This document shows positions 33,144 through 43,810 of a stretch of 64,000 nucleotides of DNA, one piece after another. Position 1 is the first letter of the stretch. Each line of letters starts with the position of its first letter. The stretch is from Polychytrium aggregatum (taxonomy: Eukaryota > Chytridiomycota > Chytridiomycetes > Polychytriales). The stretch covers positions 620,001 to 684,000 of the forward strand of contig NW_026516210.1 in assembly GCF_025602895.1 (NCBI RefSeq). Reading direction: 5' to 3'. The notes beneath the pieces were generated by a model. That model ran no database searches. It had not been told where the DNA came from and was given only the letters and a program-made list of their open reading frames with translations. The translations under genes and the position numbers were made by a program.

Positions 33144-35100
33144 TTGTACAAAGAAGCAGAGGCTTGAGAAGGGTCAAGGGTAGTGGGGAGTAGTACGCAG
33201 GGCGTGGGAGCGCAAGTAGCTTGAGACGAGCGAGTTGCAGCGAGTTGCAGCGAGGAGGCGGGGTGGCTATATATGCGCTGGAAAGGCAAAGCAGGAGCTG
33301 TGGAAGCAGAGCGCGAAGGGCCGATTTGTCAGGAAGAAGACGCTGTTGTCAAAACTCGGTGACAAAGCCAGGTGGGGGGCGGTTTGTCAGAAAAGGCAGA
33401 AGCGGTTGTGGGAATCCGGGAGGGGACAGGGAAGCGCCTCGGTTTTATATGTCACAGCGGCGGCGGCGATGGCGACATTGCCCGCAACGCAATGCACATC
33501 GACACGCCGAGAGCGCGCGGGACCGACACGGCCGTGCGCAACCGGGCGGGCGACGGGATTGGCTGCGGGTGGTGCTTTGATAGCGATGGCGAAAGCGTGG
33601 CGATGGCGAGGGCGATGGCGAGGGCGATGGCGAGACGGCGCCTCGTTGCAGGTCGACACGCATTGTGTTGGGGGAGCGAGGCGGCAACTGCGAGAGCGAG
33701 GAGGGACCGAGGAGGAACCGAGGAGGAACCGAGGCGCTCTGTCGGGCACGTCAGCTGTTCCCGCCCCCTTCGGATGTGCCCTTCGCCGATACGACTGCGC
33801 CGATGACCAACGGGGCGATAGCGAATGCCTGTCCGGGGCTGCGTGGAACATACCCCGCATGGCCGCCGATTAGTTGTCCGCTGGTTGGTCGTTCGCCGGT
33901 CGGTCGTTCGCTGGTTGGTCGCTCGTCCCCACACCAGATTTCTCGCCATCCGCATTGGCCTCGCCGTCCATTTACCACCAACCACGGTCCAGAGCGGCCC
34001 GTGAAGGGCGTCATATCGCTTTTTTCCTTCTCCATCTCTCCATACTCGCCCGCGATGAAGTCCGTCGCTTTGCCCCTCCTGCTCCGAGTACTGCCCAACC
34101 ACATCCCGGATTTGAAACTGCCCACGACTGCCTGTGGCCGCCAGTCATCCACTGCCCCTGCTTCCCTGATCCGCCTCTTCGTCCAATCACCGTCCGCCGC
34201 CCCCCACATTTGTGTCGGGCAGGGGAGGGGGCTCGCCATCAACAATCTCCGCCAGCAATCCCGCCATCGCCATTGGCGGCAGCCACACACTCGCTATCCG
34301 AAACTCTTTTGGATCCACTCCGTGATTTGTTTGGAGAGATGAGGAGAGTGCGTCTGACCGTGGCTGGCCTCCGATTCACACGAGTCACCGCAGTCGTCGC
34401 CATCGTGATCACGGAGGATGGAGAGGACGACGACGAAGGAAAAAAAAGAGCGGGCTCTCTATCTCGACGGAGTGCTCTCGGGGACGGGTGCTGCAATGTT
34501 GGTCCTCGAGGGTTCCCTATCTCCGATCCGGCAGCGTCCGTGCCGATGCCCGTGTGGCCGAGGGCGCCGAAACGGACCCGCTCCGGCGAAAGCCATAGCG
34601 CATCGAGCTGGTTGGTTGGCTGCATCCGAGCGATCGCATCCCGGCCTGGCCAAGTGATTGCCCCGTTGCATCCCCGATCGAGGCTCGCACTTCGACGCCG
34701 TTCCTGGCCCGGTTTTGTCGGATCGGCAACCGGGCCTGCCAGCTTTCACATCCGCGAGAATCAATCATGCACATACAGCCGCACTCACACATGGGCCTGC
34801 TCTAGAAACTGTATTCGGCAAGCTCGGCTGCCCGACACGCACCCATCGCCATCCGGCCTGAGGACAGCGGCCGATGCCGGTCTACCGGGCCACAGCATCC
34901 TCTCGTCTGCCTGTCTTGCTCTTGCGGTTCCCACGCCAGGTGCATGTCGCCCCTCCCCACCACGCATGCTCGGCCCCACATGGCGGCCCACCTGGTGGTC
35001 CACATGGCACTCATTCCGGCACCACTCATGCGCTCGTGAATGTCGTAACCATTGCGGTGTGTACCACACCTCCTCCGGCCTCCACTGCCACGTTGCCCGC
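33144..35100. other. long intergenic region before ECH1
   Basis: About 2 kb. It includes the copy 4 promoter (TATA near 33268), a 12-bp GGCGATGGCGAG repeat (33600-33634) and a CGTTCGCTGGTTGGT-type repeat (33876-33931). A plus-strand frame of nearly 600 codons crosses 33874-35655 but runs over ECH1 exons and has no domain, so I treat it as spurious. Confidence 0.45.
33600..33634. repeat. 12-bp tandem repeat GGCGATGGCGAG
   Basis: Three near-perfect copies upstream of ECL1-like copy 4. Confidence 0.85.
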
Positions 35101-37107
35101 TCAGAGCTTGCTGAACACAGGGCTTGGATTCTTGCTGGTGATGGCCTTGGTCGCGACCGCAATGTCGGAGGTCTGGATCATGCCCGAGTTCCAAACCGCC
35201 ACGTAATCCAGTCCCTCGGCGATGCTGTGGTTCTGGGCGTGGTTGAGGATGTGTCTGGACAGCAAGGCAAGGGAGGCAGGACGAGGGACCATGACGATGC
35301 GTTACTTTGGTGTGTGAAACTGCTTGTGCTTGCCTTCGATCCAAGCCAGGTGCTTGTTGGAGAAGCCAGACTCGGACTGGCTCCAGCTTCTCTGTCTCGC
35401 ATATCACTGCCGATATTGCTCGCTCGTCGACTTACTTTGTACCCGCCACGGCAATTGGCGACTTTTTCGATATCTTGCTCGCCAGGGCCAGCGCACCCTC
35501 TGGACGGAGGACGAGCGGTGTCGACATTGGAATCAGTACCCCAGCTTAGATGCTCTGCAGCACGGCAGAGCTGCATTCACCACCCATCATTCACCACCCA
35601 TCATTCACCACCCATCATTCACCACCCATCACCCATCATCCATCGCGTCGCTTGACCGAAACAAGAAGATACGAACCGATCAGGGCTGCCTTGCTGTCGT
35701 AGACTTGATTGACCAAGCCGTGTCGAACGGCCTCGGCGCCGTCAAACACCCGACCGGTATAAGCCAGCTCCCGGACCCAGCCCATGTTCCCGACGACCTT
35801 GGGCATGCGCTGGAGCGTCCCGACATCGGCAGCGAGTCCAACATCCACCTCCTTTGCTCGGTTGCAGTCGAGCATGCCGGCGAAACAGAGGATAAGAAAT
35901 ATCAGAGTCGTGTCCGGTCATGGCCATCAAGACGCCGTCCTGCCGCCATCGATATCGCTACCTTGATGGTAAAGACTGCGTCGCGGGTGCTCAGACGGAT
36001 ATCGCAAGCTGTGATGAGATCGATGCCGCCGCCGATGCAAGCACCATGGACCGCCGCTATGACGGGGATCCTGCAGCTCTCGATCGCTGTGAAGGCCGCC
36101 TGGAGCTTCTTGACGATGGGATACATCCGCAGGGCATTGCGGGAGGGATCCTTGCCCTGGGTAAAGTCCTTGAGCATCTCGACTGCGAGGGAAGGGATAT
36201 GGAGCAGATACACCCGAATGAGCCATGGAGAGAATCAGTCAGATATCGGCCCTTGGAGGACGTGGTGCCATGATGGTGCGTCGCAGCGATATCGCTGAAG
36301 GGAAGAAGAGACCTCTGTCGGGCATTTTACCATCCAGAGGCATCCAGAGGCATCCAGAGGCATCCAGTGGCCGCGACGAAGCCAAATATGCACCCATATG
36401 CGAGCTTCTCCCGATCGTGGAGCAGTCCGTCGACCGTGGCCTCAAGAATTGCTGCTACGTACGATCGATGCCGGCCGTGAACGCCTTGGACTCGCCTCCA
36501 GTGATCACACAACAGAGCAGATCGTACTGATCGCTGATCCACTCGAAGCATTGGCGCATCTCGGTCCAGAACCTGGGCATCCGGGCGAGCGCAAAGATAA
36601 GAAGAGGAGGGGGGGGAGGCAGATGCGGAGGAAAGAAGCACAACAGTTGATCAGAGGGAATGGATCCATAACGCTGGCGGAGGATTGGGAGATGCTATGC
36701 TGAGAGGAGCTCCCTGAGGAATGCGGCACGCACTTGTCGTTCATGGTGTTGAGTTTCTTGGGGCGGTTCAAGTCGACCCGGACGACACCCCACTCCGGGA
36801 AGGACAGCGCAAGGGTCTGCAGAGGGCACATGCAGATCAGAAGCGACAGCAATAGGGATCGGAGACGTGGATGAACGGGAGTGAGCCCAGGCAACGACCA
36901 TCGCATGAAATGCCGCTTCAAAGAGTCCACGGCCATCGTTCCATTGCCAAAGGAATTCACTCCCCCCCCTCCTCTATGCGGCAAAAGGCACCGTGCTCGC
37001 TGGGTCCAGCCACGATGCGCTAGTGCAGATAACGCCATGTTCAGGGAGCGAGCGGTCACCTCGTAAGCCGGGGCCTTGGGCACCTCAAAGACGTATCGGA
37101 TATCCAT
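35101..37107 (-). CDS. ECH1: peroxisomal delta3,5-delta2,4-dienoyl-CoA isomerase (ECH1)
   Basis: Enoyl-CoA hydratase/isomerase-fold enzyme that shifts double bonds of 3,5-dienoyl-CoA during beta-oxidation of unsaturated fatty acids. Seven exons close in frame at 284 aa: 37107-37060, 36816-36734, 36572-36463, 36182-35962, 35851-35677, 35499-35436 and 35254-35101. Signatures: VDLNRPKKLNTMND; ITGGESKAFTAGIDL; the oxyanion-hole segment PVIAAVHGACIGGGIDLITACDIR; and VDVGLAADVGTLQRMPKVVGN, which contains the acidic residues characteristic of ECH1. The C-terminal helix reads GLDYVAVWNSGMIQTSDI. The protein ends PVFSKL, a canonical type 1 peroxisomal targeting signal, and has no evident mitochondrial presequence. 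Introns carry tandem repeats (35577-35644, 36332-36366). Confidence 0.93.
35577..35644. repeat. 14-bp tandem repeat (TTCACCACCCATCA) in an ECH1 intron
   Basis: About four copies of the 14-bp unit followed by CCCATCA variants, inside intron 35500-35676. Confidence 0.95.
36332..36366. repeat. 10-bp tandem repeat (GGCATCCAGA) in an ECH1 intron
   Basis: About 3.5 copies inside intron 36183-36462. Confidence 0.9.
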
Positions 37108-37957
37108 CTCTGCCCCACAAAGAAGCGTTGGCTGAAGAAACGTTGGCTGAAGAATCGGAGGGCAGTTGCGGAGGAGCAGCTTCTGAGTCGCGTAGCACGA
37201 TATCCGAGATGGGGGCAAGCGGCAAGCCCGGCAGAGGTCGGAAGGGGCGAGCGAAAGAGCAGCGATATGAGCTGGCGAGGCGATCGACCTTGGGGCGGGG
37301 GGCTATCGGCAGCTGAAATACGACAAACGGCAGGGCTCGGCTGTCGAGAGCAGGCGGAAGAGAGGACGAGCAGCAAGCCGTCACATGAAAACAGGCTCGG
37401 GGGTTTGTTCCCATGATCAAGCGTGGTTGGCTGGCTGGCTGGCTGGCTGGCTGGCTCGCAAACCAGCCCGGATTGTCGTTCTGGGCAGCGGATGCATACA
37501 TGCTCATAGCCGGCCGAGGCTCATCAATCGGATTTGGTTTTGGGTCGGGTGCCCAGAGATGCTAGATGTCCTCGATTCCCACATACCAACCTGCGGCGGC
37601 GCTGTGGTTCCAAAATCCCAGGATCCCAGGCGACGGGGACTCGAGGCGTATTCCTACTCGTCTTGACTCTGGGAAATGCGTCGTGATGGTACGCTTGGGA
37701 CAAAGAGAATAAAATGCAGTTCCACCCAAAAGCATGCGGTCGGTCAGCGACAAGAAACAGGGCGCCCCTTTTGGGTGGAGGCTGTAATTGGTTTGCAATC
37801 GAGTGTATTAGAATCGAACAGATCTGCGGTCAGCATGGCATGTGTGTGGAAAATCAGCAGCTCCGACTCAGCTTCGAGGCAGCAGGAACAATACTCGCTG
37901 TACCCCTTTGTGGCCCCGTCCACCGCACTTGTCTCGATGGCCGTTGGTGCCGGTCGA
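37108..37957. other. intergenic region between ECH1 and PI4K2
   Basis: About 850 bp containing the ECH1 promoter and the PI4K2 3' flank. A GGCT tetranucleotide repeat lies at 37427-37458. No supported gene. Confidence 0.5.
37427..37458. repeat. GGCT tetranucleotide microsatellite
   Basis: About seven copies of GGCT (TGGCTGGCTGGC...), upstream of ECH1. Confidence 0.9.
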
Positions 37958-39973
37958 TCAGCACCATGTGCAGCACGGCTGCTTGCTGGCAAAGGTGGTG
38001 AAGGTGCGCTTGACTTTCTTCCAGCCGTGGTAGTCGTGCGGGTGGTGCCGAAAGTCGATGCCGTCGGGGTCTTCCTCGTCGTCATACTCGTCGACAGTGA
38101 CCAGAGGCCGGCGAATCAGATCGTACGGCGAGCCGTTCTGAACCCAGGCGATGTCGGCCGGGAGCCCCGGTGCGTCGGCAGCGGCAAGCTCACTGCGCCG
38201 CAGCATCTCGACCAGGTTGTAGCCCTGTCCGCGGATGACGGCTTTCTGGCGCTTGAACATGCGTGGACTAAAGTCCGGGTCGAGCCGGAAGAGTTGCTCG
38301 AGGCCCCGCATGGTCTCCTGCCACCACTGCTGCGACGTGAGCAGATGGAGACAGCCCTCCCGCGTTTCGTTCGAGAACGGGATGCGCGCGATCCCGAGGT
38401 TGGCCCAGCCGTACGGGTAGGATCTCCATTGGTCCGGGTGCTTGAACGGGAATGCCAGGCCGTTGTCGATGGCCGCTATCTGGATGGTTGGCAGCCGCTC
38501 AGGCGGCGGCAGCGTCTGGGCAAGGGCCTCTGCAGGAACTTGCAACAGGGCCGGGCGATGAAGCGAGGGCTCGCTTCCGCGATGCGCGGCATTGGCGACT
38601 GCCGCCTCAGAGCCGCCAGCGACGCTGTCGGCTGTGGTCAAGGCTTCGAAGGCGCTCAGCAGTGGCACCGACGCAGCAGCAGCATCACCGACGACCTGCT
38701 TGCCTTTGGTGCGTGTGTGTGCCACTATAGTCGCAGCCGCAGCAACTTGTTCAGCGGCCGCATCGGGGCTGACGAGCGTGGGTGCGTTGCTGCCCGTGAT
38801 GAAGCCGTATCCGATCTTGCCGGCCTCGTATGCAAACGAGAAGATGGATTCGCTCGACGACTTTTTGCGCACCATGCGCGGCTCCTCGTTGACGCGGACC
38901 ATCCAGTTGTCGGAGCCGCGGTCGGTGTTGCGAATCAGATAGTCGAGGATCACCAGGCGCTCGAACCCCCAGCGAAAGTCGTTCTGGGCACCCCGCGACC
39001 AGATGCCGTCGGCGGCAGGAGGAGTCGGGGCGGTGGCGAGGCTGCTACTGCTGCTGCTGGGGTCGCCAACGTTCGCCAGGCTGGTGCTGCTGTTGTTGTT
39101 GCTGGCATAGCCGCCATCGGATCGCAGCGACTGCGTGTAGCCTTCCCTGAAGAACGTGGTGGCATCCTTGTAGCCCTTCAGGAAGAGCTGGAAGCTACCG
39201 ATTTTGAGGGGCAGGGCCTTGCCGCTCTCGTAGGCCCGGCGATCGCGCGTCGAGTAAGAGAACGTAGGCGAAGCCAGCCGGACAATCTCGGTGCGGGGCA
39301 CGATGTTGAGCTGCAGCCGACGGTCCATGTACGAGGCCGCGGCCTCGGAGATATACCCGAGGTTGGGAATCAGGCACGAGCGGCCAAAGCAGCACGGCAG
39401 CAGGTTCTTGTGGAGCCACTTGACCCACTTTGGGTTGAGGTGGCCATAGGGCTCTTCGTTCTTGGGCTTGAAGACCCCGACGATCTCGCCCTGGCGGTTG
39501 CGGCAAAAGTACGATCCTGACGAGCCCTGGGCGATGCGTGTCGGGTAGATGCCCTCGTCGATGGCAGCCCGCACCTCCTCGACAATCTCAAGGAACTGTG
39601 TGGCCGAGACGGGCGTGACGGGCGGGACGACGGGAATCCAGCTCTTTGGCGGATCGACAAGCGAGTCTGCGGCGGCTCGTGGGCCGGCAAAGACACCCGT
39701 TTCGTGAATGTCCATGATGCTCGGGGTGTGGGCATGCCGTGTGAGGCGGCTCCCGGGATCGACGTGGTAGTTGCCGTCCGAGTCCCGCAGCAGCGGAGAG
39801 GTGACCGACGAGTCGGCTTGGGTATCGTCCATGTCGCCCTCGCTGCGCCTGTCAGGATGCTCGGCAGAGGAATGGGGATATGGATGTGGGGTGTTGCTGT
39901 CGCAGGTGGATGGGGATGGATGCGCCGGGGGCTCGGGAATCGGGGGAGCTGGCGAGCTGGAGTTGGATGCCAT
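37958..39973 (-). CDS. LSB6: type II phosphatidylinositol 4-kinase
   Basis: Membrane-associated kinase that makes phosphatidylinositol 4-phosphate on Golgi, endosomal or vacuolar membranes (family of yeast Lsb6 and human PI4K2A/B). A single uninterrupted exon from the ATG at 39973 gives 671 aa. The frame is open further upstream, but the sequence before that ATG is not conserved-looking. The N-terminal 120 residues are Ser/Pro-rich. Kinase marks: GSSGSYFCRNRQGEIVGVFKPK (nucleotide loop and lysine), the cysteine-rich membrane segment LPCCFGRSCLIPNLGYISEAA, the catalytic-loop IRNTDRGSDNWMV, and the metal-binding IAAIDNGLAFP. Two Ser/Ala-rich insertions (encoded around 39000-39110 and 38520-38780) expand the kinase domain. 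The C-terminus KQPCCTWC adds a second cysteine cluster. Confidence 0.93.
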   Translation of the reverse strand: MASNSSSPAPPIPEPPAHPSPSTCDSNTPHPYPHSSAEHPDRRSEGDMDDTQADSSVTSPLLRDSDGNYHVDPGSRLTRHAHTPSIMDIHETGVFAGPRAAADSLVDPPKSWIPVVPPVTPVSATQFLEIVEEVRAAIDEGIYPTRIAQGSSGSYFCRNRQGEIVGVFKPKNEEPYGHLNPKWVKWLHKNLLPCCFGRSCLIPNLGYISEAAASYMDRRLQLNIVPRTEIVRLASPTFSYSTRDRRAYESGKALPLKIGSFQLFLKGYKDATTFFREGYTQSLRSDGGYASNNNSSTSLANVGDPSSSSSSLATAPTPPAADGIWSRGAQNDFRWGFERLVILDYLIRNTDRGSDNWMVRVNEEPRMVRKKSSSESIFSFAYEAGKIGYGFITGSNAPTLVSPDAAAEQVAAAATIVAHTRTKGKQVVGDAAAASVPLLSAFEALTTADSVAGGSEAAVANAAHRGSEPSLHRPALLQVPAEALAQTLPPPERLPTIQIAAIDNGLAFPFKHPDQWRSYPYGWANLGIARIPFSNETREGCLHLLTSQQWWQETMRGLEQLFRLDPDFSPRMFKRQKAVIRGQGYNLVEMLRRSELAAADAPGLPADIAWVQNGSPYDLIRRPLVTVDEYDDEEDPDGIDFRHHPHDYHGWKKVKRTFTTFASKQPCCTWC

Positions 39974-41165
39974 GGTGATAGGGGAGCAGCGCAGTGGAGA
40001 CGGCGACGGAATGTGGAACAGGATTGCAGGGCGAAATGGAGATGGGCACCACAAATGCAATGTGCAATTTGGGGGCAAGAGGCCGAGGGTCCAGCGACGG
40101 GACAGCGCGCAAGGCCAGCACCAGGAGGACGGTGGCTCGGGATGAAGCGAGAGGAAGAGAAAGACGGCGCCGACCAGAGAAATAGCTGCGTCCGACAGAC
40201 AGGAGCGACGGACCCGACAGACGAGAGACAGACTTTGGCAGGCGAGTGAACGATGGATTGCGAGAGAGGTGCGGTGCGGCCAGCCCCCCATCGAGCCCCG
40301 CCGGTGGATGGGGAGGAGGGCAAAGTCCGAACCCCGTGATGGACGCTGCGGCCCAGCAAGCAGGCAGCAAGCGGGCGAGCGGCCAGTGGGCAGGCCAGTG
40401 ATCAAGCAAACAACCGAGTGATCAAGCAAGCAAGCGAGTGATCAAGCGAGTGATCAAGTGAGTGATCAAGTGAGTGATCAACGGATCGATACAGACGGGC
40501 TGCGGGCCAAGGATGGGTGGGCCATGGCCCTGATCGACGGGGTGGTGTCTGCGGGGCAATCCCGGGCAGTGTCCCTCCGTATCGGCCGTGCTCAGCCGTG
40601 CGATGCCATTCCCCTGGCTGTCGGCGGTGCCTCTGTTCCACCGCAGCAGATCGTCAGCCATCATCACCGTCGATATGCCGGCTGCCATGCATCGAGGCCG
40701 TATGTCTGCATCGCTTCCCAATATCCATCCCTCTTGCATCTCCCCAAGGCGGCCCAGAGACAACCAACCCAACCCAAGCCAAGCCAAGCGGCGCTCAGCC
40801 ACGCCGCCGAGCTCGCCATCCTTGGACGGGTGGGGGAGGGAGTGCTTGCGATGACCGAGTCCTGACACTTTCGTCGGGGCTGGGCTGCTTCGACGAGGAT
40901 CATCCGCGCGCTGGCGGAACAGATGCACGCATCATGGCGACGGATATGACAGAAAGTGCTGTATATTGGGAGGCGGCAGAAGAACGCCGTTGGCTCGATG
41001 GAATTTACAAGCAAGGTGAGGAGAGAGAGAGAGAGAATAGGCTGCAAGGGACGAGGGGTGCAAGACACCTGGATCGAGATCCGCTCGCTGTCGCTGTGGC
41101 CAGCCGAGGGGTTGGTTGTTCGCCGGTTACCCCTGTCGTCCTCGGGCACGGCAGAGGGGTGCCCC
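39974..41165. other. intergenic region between PI4K2 and peroxiredoxin
   Basis: About 1.2 kb with a GAGTGATCAAGT-type repeat (40395-40482) and the PI4K2 promoter. No supported gene. Confidence 0.5.
40395..40482. repeat. 12-bp-like tandem repeat around TGATCAAG
   Basis: Seven spaced copies of TGATCAAG/TGATCAA within about 90 bp upstream of PI4K2. TGATCA is palindromic. Confidence 0.85.
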
Positions 41166-41559
41166 TTAGTTGACAGCGCTGAAGTACTCCTGGGCGAGGT
41201 GGACATCGGCCTTCATGGTCTTGGCGCCACGCTTCCAGTTGGCGGGGCAGACATCGCCGTGCTCGTCGACAAACTGGGTGGCCTCGAGGAGACGGAGGGT
41301 CTCGTCGATGCTGCGGCCAATGCCGAGATCGTTGATGGTGATCTGGCGGACAATGCCCTTGGGGTCGATGATGAAGGTGCCGCGGAGAGCAACACCCTTG
41401 TCATCTCCGGCATCGAGGAGGACACCATAGTCGTGCGAGATCTGCTTGGTGATGTCGGCGACTGTATGCGAGGCAGGGGTTGGAAGACACGGCACAGTTA
41501 GAACCTGAGGTCGGCCGTGGTGGCCCTTGGGGAGCCCTTGGGGAGCCCCCTTAGGAATC

Positions 41560-41592
<33 letters not shown>

Positions 41593-42538
41593 CACAACAC
41601 CCTGCTCGCTCGAGGATGTGTGTGCTGGCGGACGGACCGTATCACAGCCGCCGCTTACCAAGAGGAATCTTCATCTCGCCGAGACCACCGGCCTTGCGGG
41701 GCTGGTTGATCCAAGCCAGATGGGAGAACTTGGAGTCGATCGAGACACCGACAACCTCGGCGTTGAGCTTCTTGAACTCATCGACACGGTCGCTGTAGGA
41801 GATGATCTCGGTGGGGCAGCTGCAGAGCGGCGGAGCGACCGGGTGTCAGTTGACCGAGCGAGAATCCCAGAGCACAAGCGCAAATAGTGGCAGATGGCTT
41901 TGACGGCGAGCAGATCGGCAATACTCACACAAAGGTGACTGGAGGATGTGCAGTACGACACACGGAGGACAAAGAGTCGATGAGGTCAGTATCGACAGGG
42001 TCGGGTCATGGAGGCCGTTGGGTCAGGGAGGCCGTTGGGCAGCAGACAGGTGCCTGGTGGCTGAGGCGGCGCAACTTACAGTCCAGGGGGTAGAAGAAGA
42101 AGACGAGCCTGGATAGACGGTGCCGGAGATCAGACCAGATCAGAATGGAGCCGCAGAGAGGGCAGGAACGCGGCACACCCGAGGCAGTCTTTGGCGCCAC
42201 CAAGGCGGCCCAGATACCCACCACTTTCCCTTGTAGTCATCGAGGCTGAGGGTCTTGAACTCGCCGTTGACGACGGCCTCAGCGGTCCACTTGGGAGCGG
42301 GTTTCTGCAATCGTGCAGCAAGCCGTGCCAATGGGTTCGGGAGAAAAGGGGGGGGTCAGCTGGCTGCGGATATACAGCGAGGGATCTGCCGTCCACGAGA
42401 TCGCGCAACAGGCGATCGGGATCGAGATCGGCAGAATGCTGGGACCAAGGTTGGCAGCAGGCCAGCGACCGGCGGAAGGAGGCTCACCTGGACACGGGCG
42501 GGGCCGTTGGAGGTGGACTGGAGGAAGGGGCAGGTCAT
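41166..42538 (-). CDS. TSA1: typical 2-Cys peroxiredoxin (thioredoxin peroxidase)
   Basis: Thiol peroxidase that reduces hydrogen peroxide and is recycled by thioredoxin. Six exons close in frame at 208 aa: 42538-42488, 42304-42225, 42108-42080, 41938-41929, 41819-41659 and 41461-41166. The fourth exon is only 10 nt and encodes the FTFV part of the active-site segment. The peroxidatic cysteine is in VCPTE, just after that exon; the resolving cysteine is in GDVCPANW. Also seen: [24 protein letters not shown], and a C-terminal EYFSAVN holding the Tyr-Phe pair of peroxide-sensitive enzymes. The usual GGLG loop is altered (DAGDDKG). The fifth intron carries a CGT trinucleotide repeat at 41556-41593. 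The N-terminal extension [12 protein letters not shown] is short, so the protein is probably cytosolic. Confidence 0.94.
41556..41593. repeat. CGT trinucleotide repeat in a peroxiredoxin intron
   Basis: About 12 copies of CGT inside intron 41462-41658. Confidence 0.95.
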
Positions 42539-43810
42539 GGCGGTGGATGTCGGTGCTATGGCAGGAGACGGGAGCGAGGTCAGCAAGACAGGAGGGGCGG
42601 GAGGCGTGCCTTTTGTAGTCGGCCGGGCGGTGACAAATGCAGGCCGCCAAAGAAGGGAAAATTGATGGAACACCGACGAAACTCGGGCTGCGCATCGCTG
42701 CCATGAGCGGAGAAAGACGGGAGGGAGGCGAGCGGAGGGGGGGAGTGGGCGGCTGGGGAAAGGGTGGGGGCGCAAGGTGGGCGATATTGGGTTGCTCAGA
42801 CGCCAACACGATGAAAAAAATAGGACGTGACCCCTCTACAGTGGCTGTGTTCGGCTCGGGACCTGGTCAGCAGGCACATTAAGACACAGAATGAGTCACG
42901 TGTGTGCCGACAGTCTGGTGCAGCCTCGTCCGAACGATGCCATTTTGGGACTGCTCGCTAGCCAATCAACAGCGTTGCTTCCCACACGTGCTCTGGCCCG
43001 ATTTGGCATTCGCTTGCCGTCCCGCTCCGTCCCGCTCCGTTCCGGGACCCCTCCGCCCCGGTTTCTCCCGGCCCCGAACCTCTCATATCCTCATTCTCCC
43101 TCACCATGACCCGTTCTGAGAACTGCCTTTCGGACACCCCAGTTCCGACCGCCGTTGGGCGGCACCGTGAACTCCTGGGGCAATCCTCGGCCGTTCTAAC
43201 TAGTCCAGGATTAGGTCAAACCCGCGGTGGTCACTGCTCCACCAGCCAGTTTAACCTCAGAGTCGCAAACAGAATGCGGTATGATATGCCGTGTTCAGTA
43301 AAAACGCAAGTGATAACAAACCCGAAATGATAATAATCAAGATAATGTCCCATGGGGGCGAGGATATCTGGAGGGAATGAGCGATGCGGTTAGTTGAAGC
43401 GTCGCCTTCGAGCTCTCTCAGATGATACTCAATCGTCATGAAGGGACTTACTTGGATTTGGATGGCTTCCTACATTCGAGACATATTCAAGATAGTGAAA
43501 GAGGAAGCGTTAGAGTTAAAAACATTAGAGACATATTCATGATGCGGCTCATCCTCAATATGCATGCGTTTAACGGCACCTATGTCATCGATCGGCTCAT
43601 GGGCCCGCCGAGGAAGTTAGGATAGAGAGGGCCTGAGGGGAGTATTGACTTGAGCCTGACGACGGAAGCGGGCAGGAAGCGGTGGTCGGGGGGATATTTA
43701 TATTCCAAACCTTCCGACTTGACCTGTCATTACACTGATATGGTCACTATGGGTCAAGTTCGGACAAACTCCCTTCGTCATCAAGCGGCCTCAAGCACTT
43801 TTTGGCCCAA
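42539..43810. other. transition between gene-rich DNA and the mobile-element block
   Basis: About 1.3 kb. Base composition becomes visibly more AT-rich from about 43250. The first half is the peroxiredoxin promoter. The second half may be the 3' part or terminal region of the Tnp2 element, but I see no clear terminal inverted repeat. Confidence 0.4.

Noticed and set aside
33874-35655. 593-codon plus-strand frame
   Set aside because: Starts in a tandem repeat, crosses ECH1 exons in antisense, has low-complexity composition and no domain.
37676-39520. 614-codon plus-strand frame
   Set aside because: Exact antisense shadow of the PI4K2 kinase domain; the minus-strand protein has clear conserved motifs.
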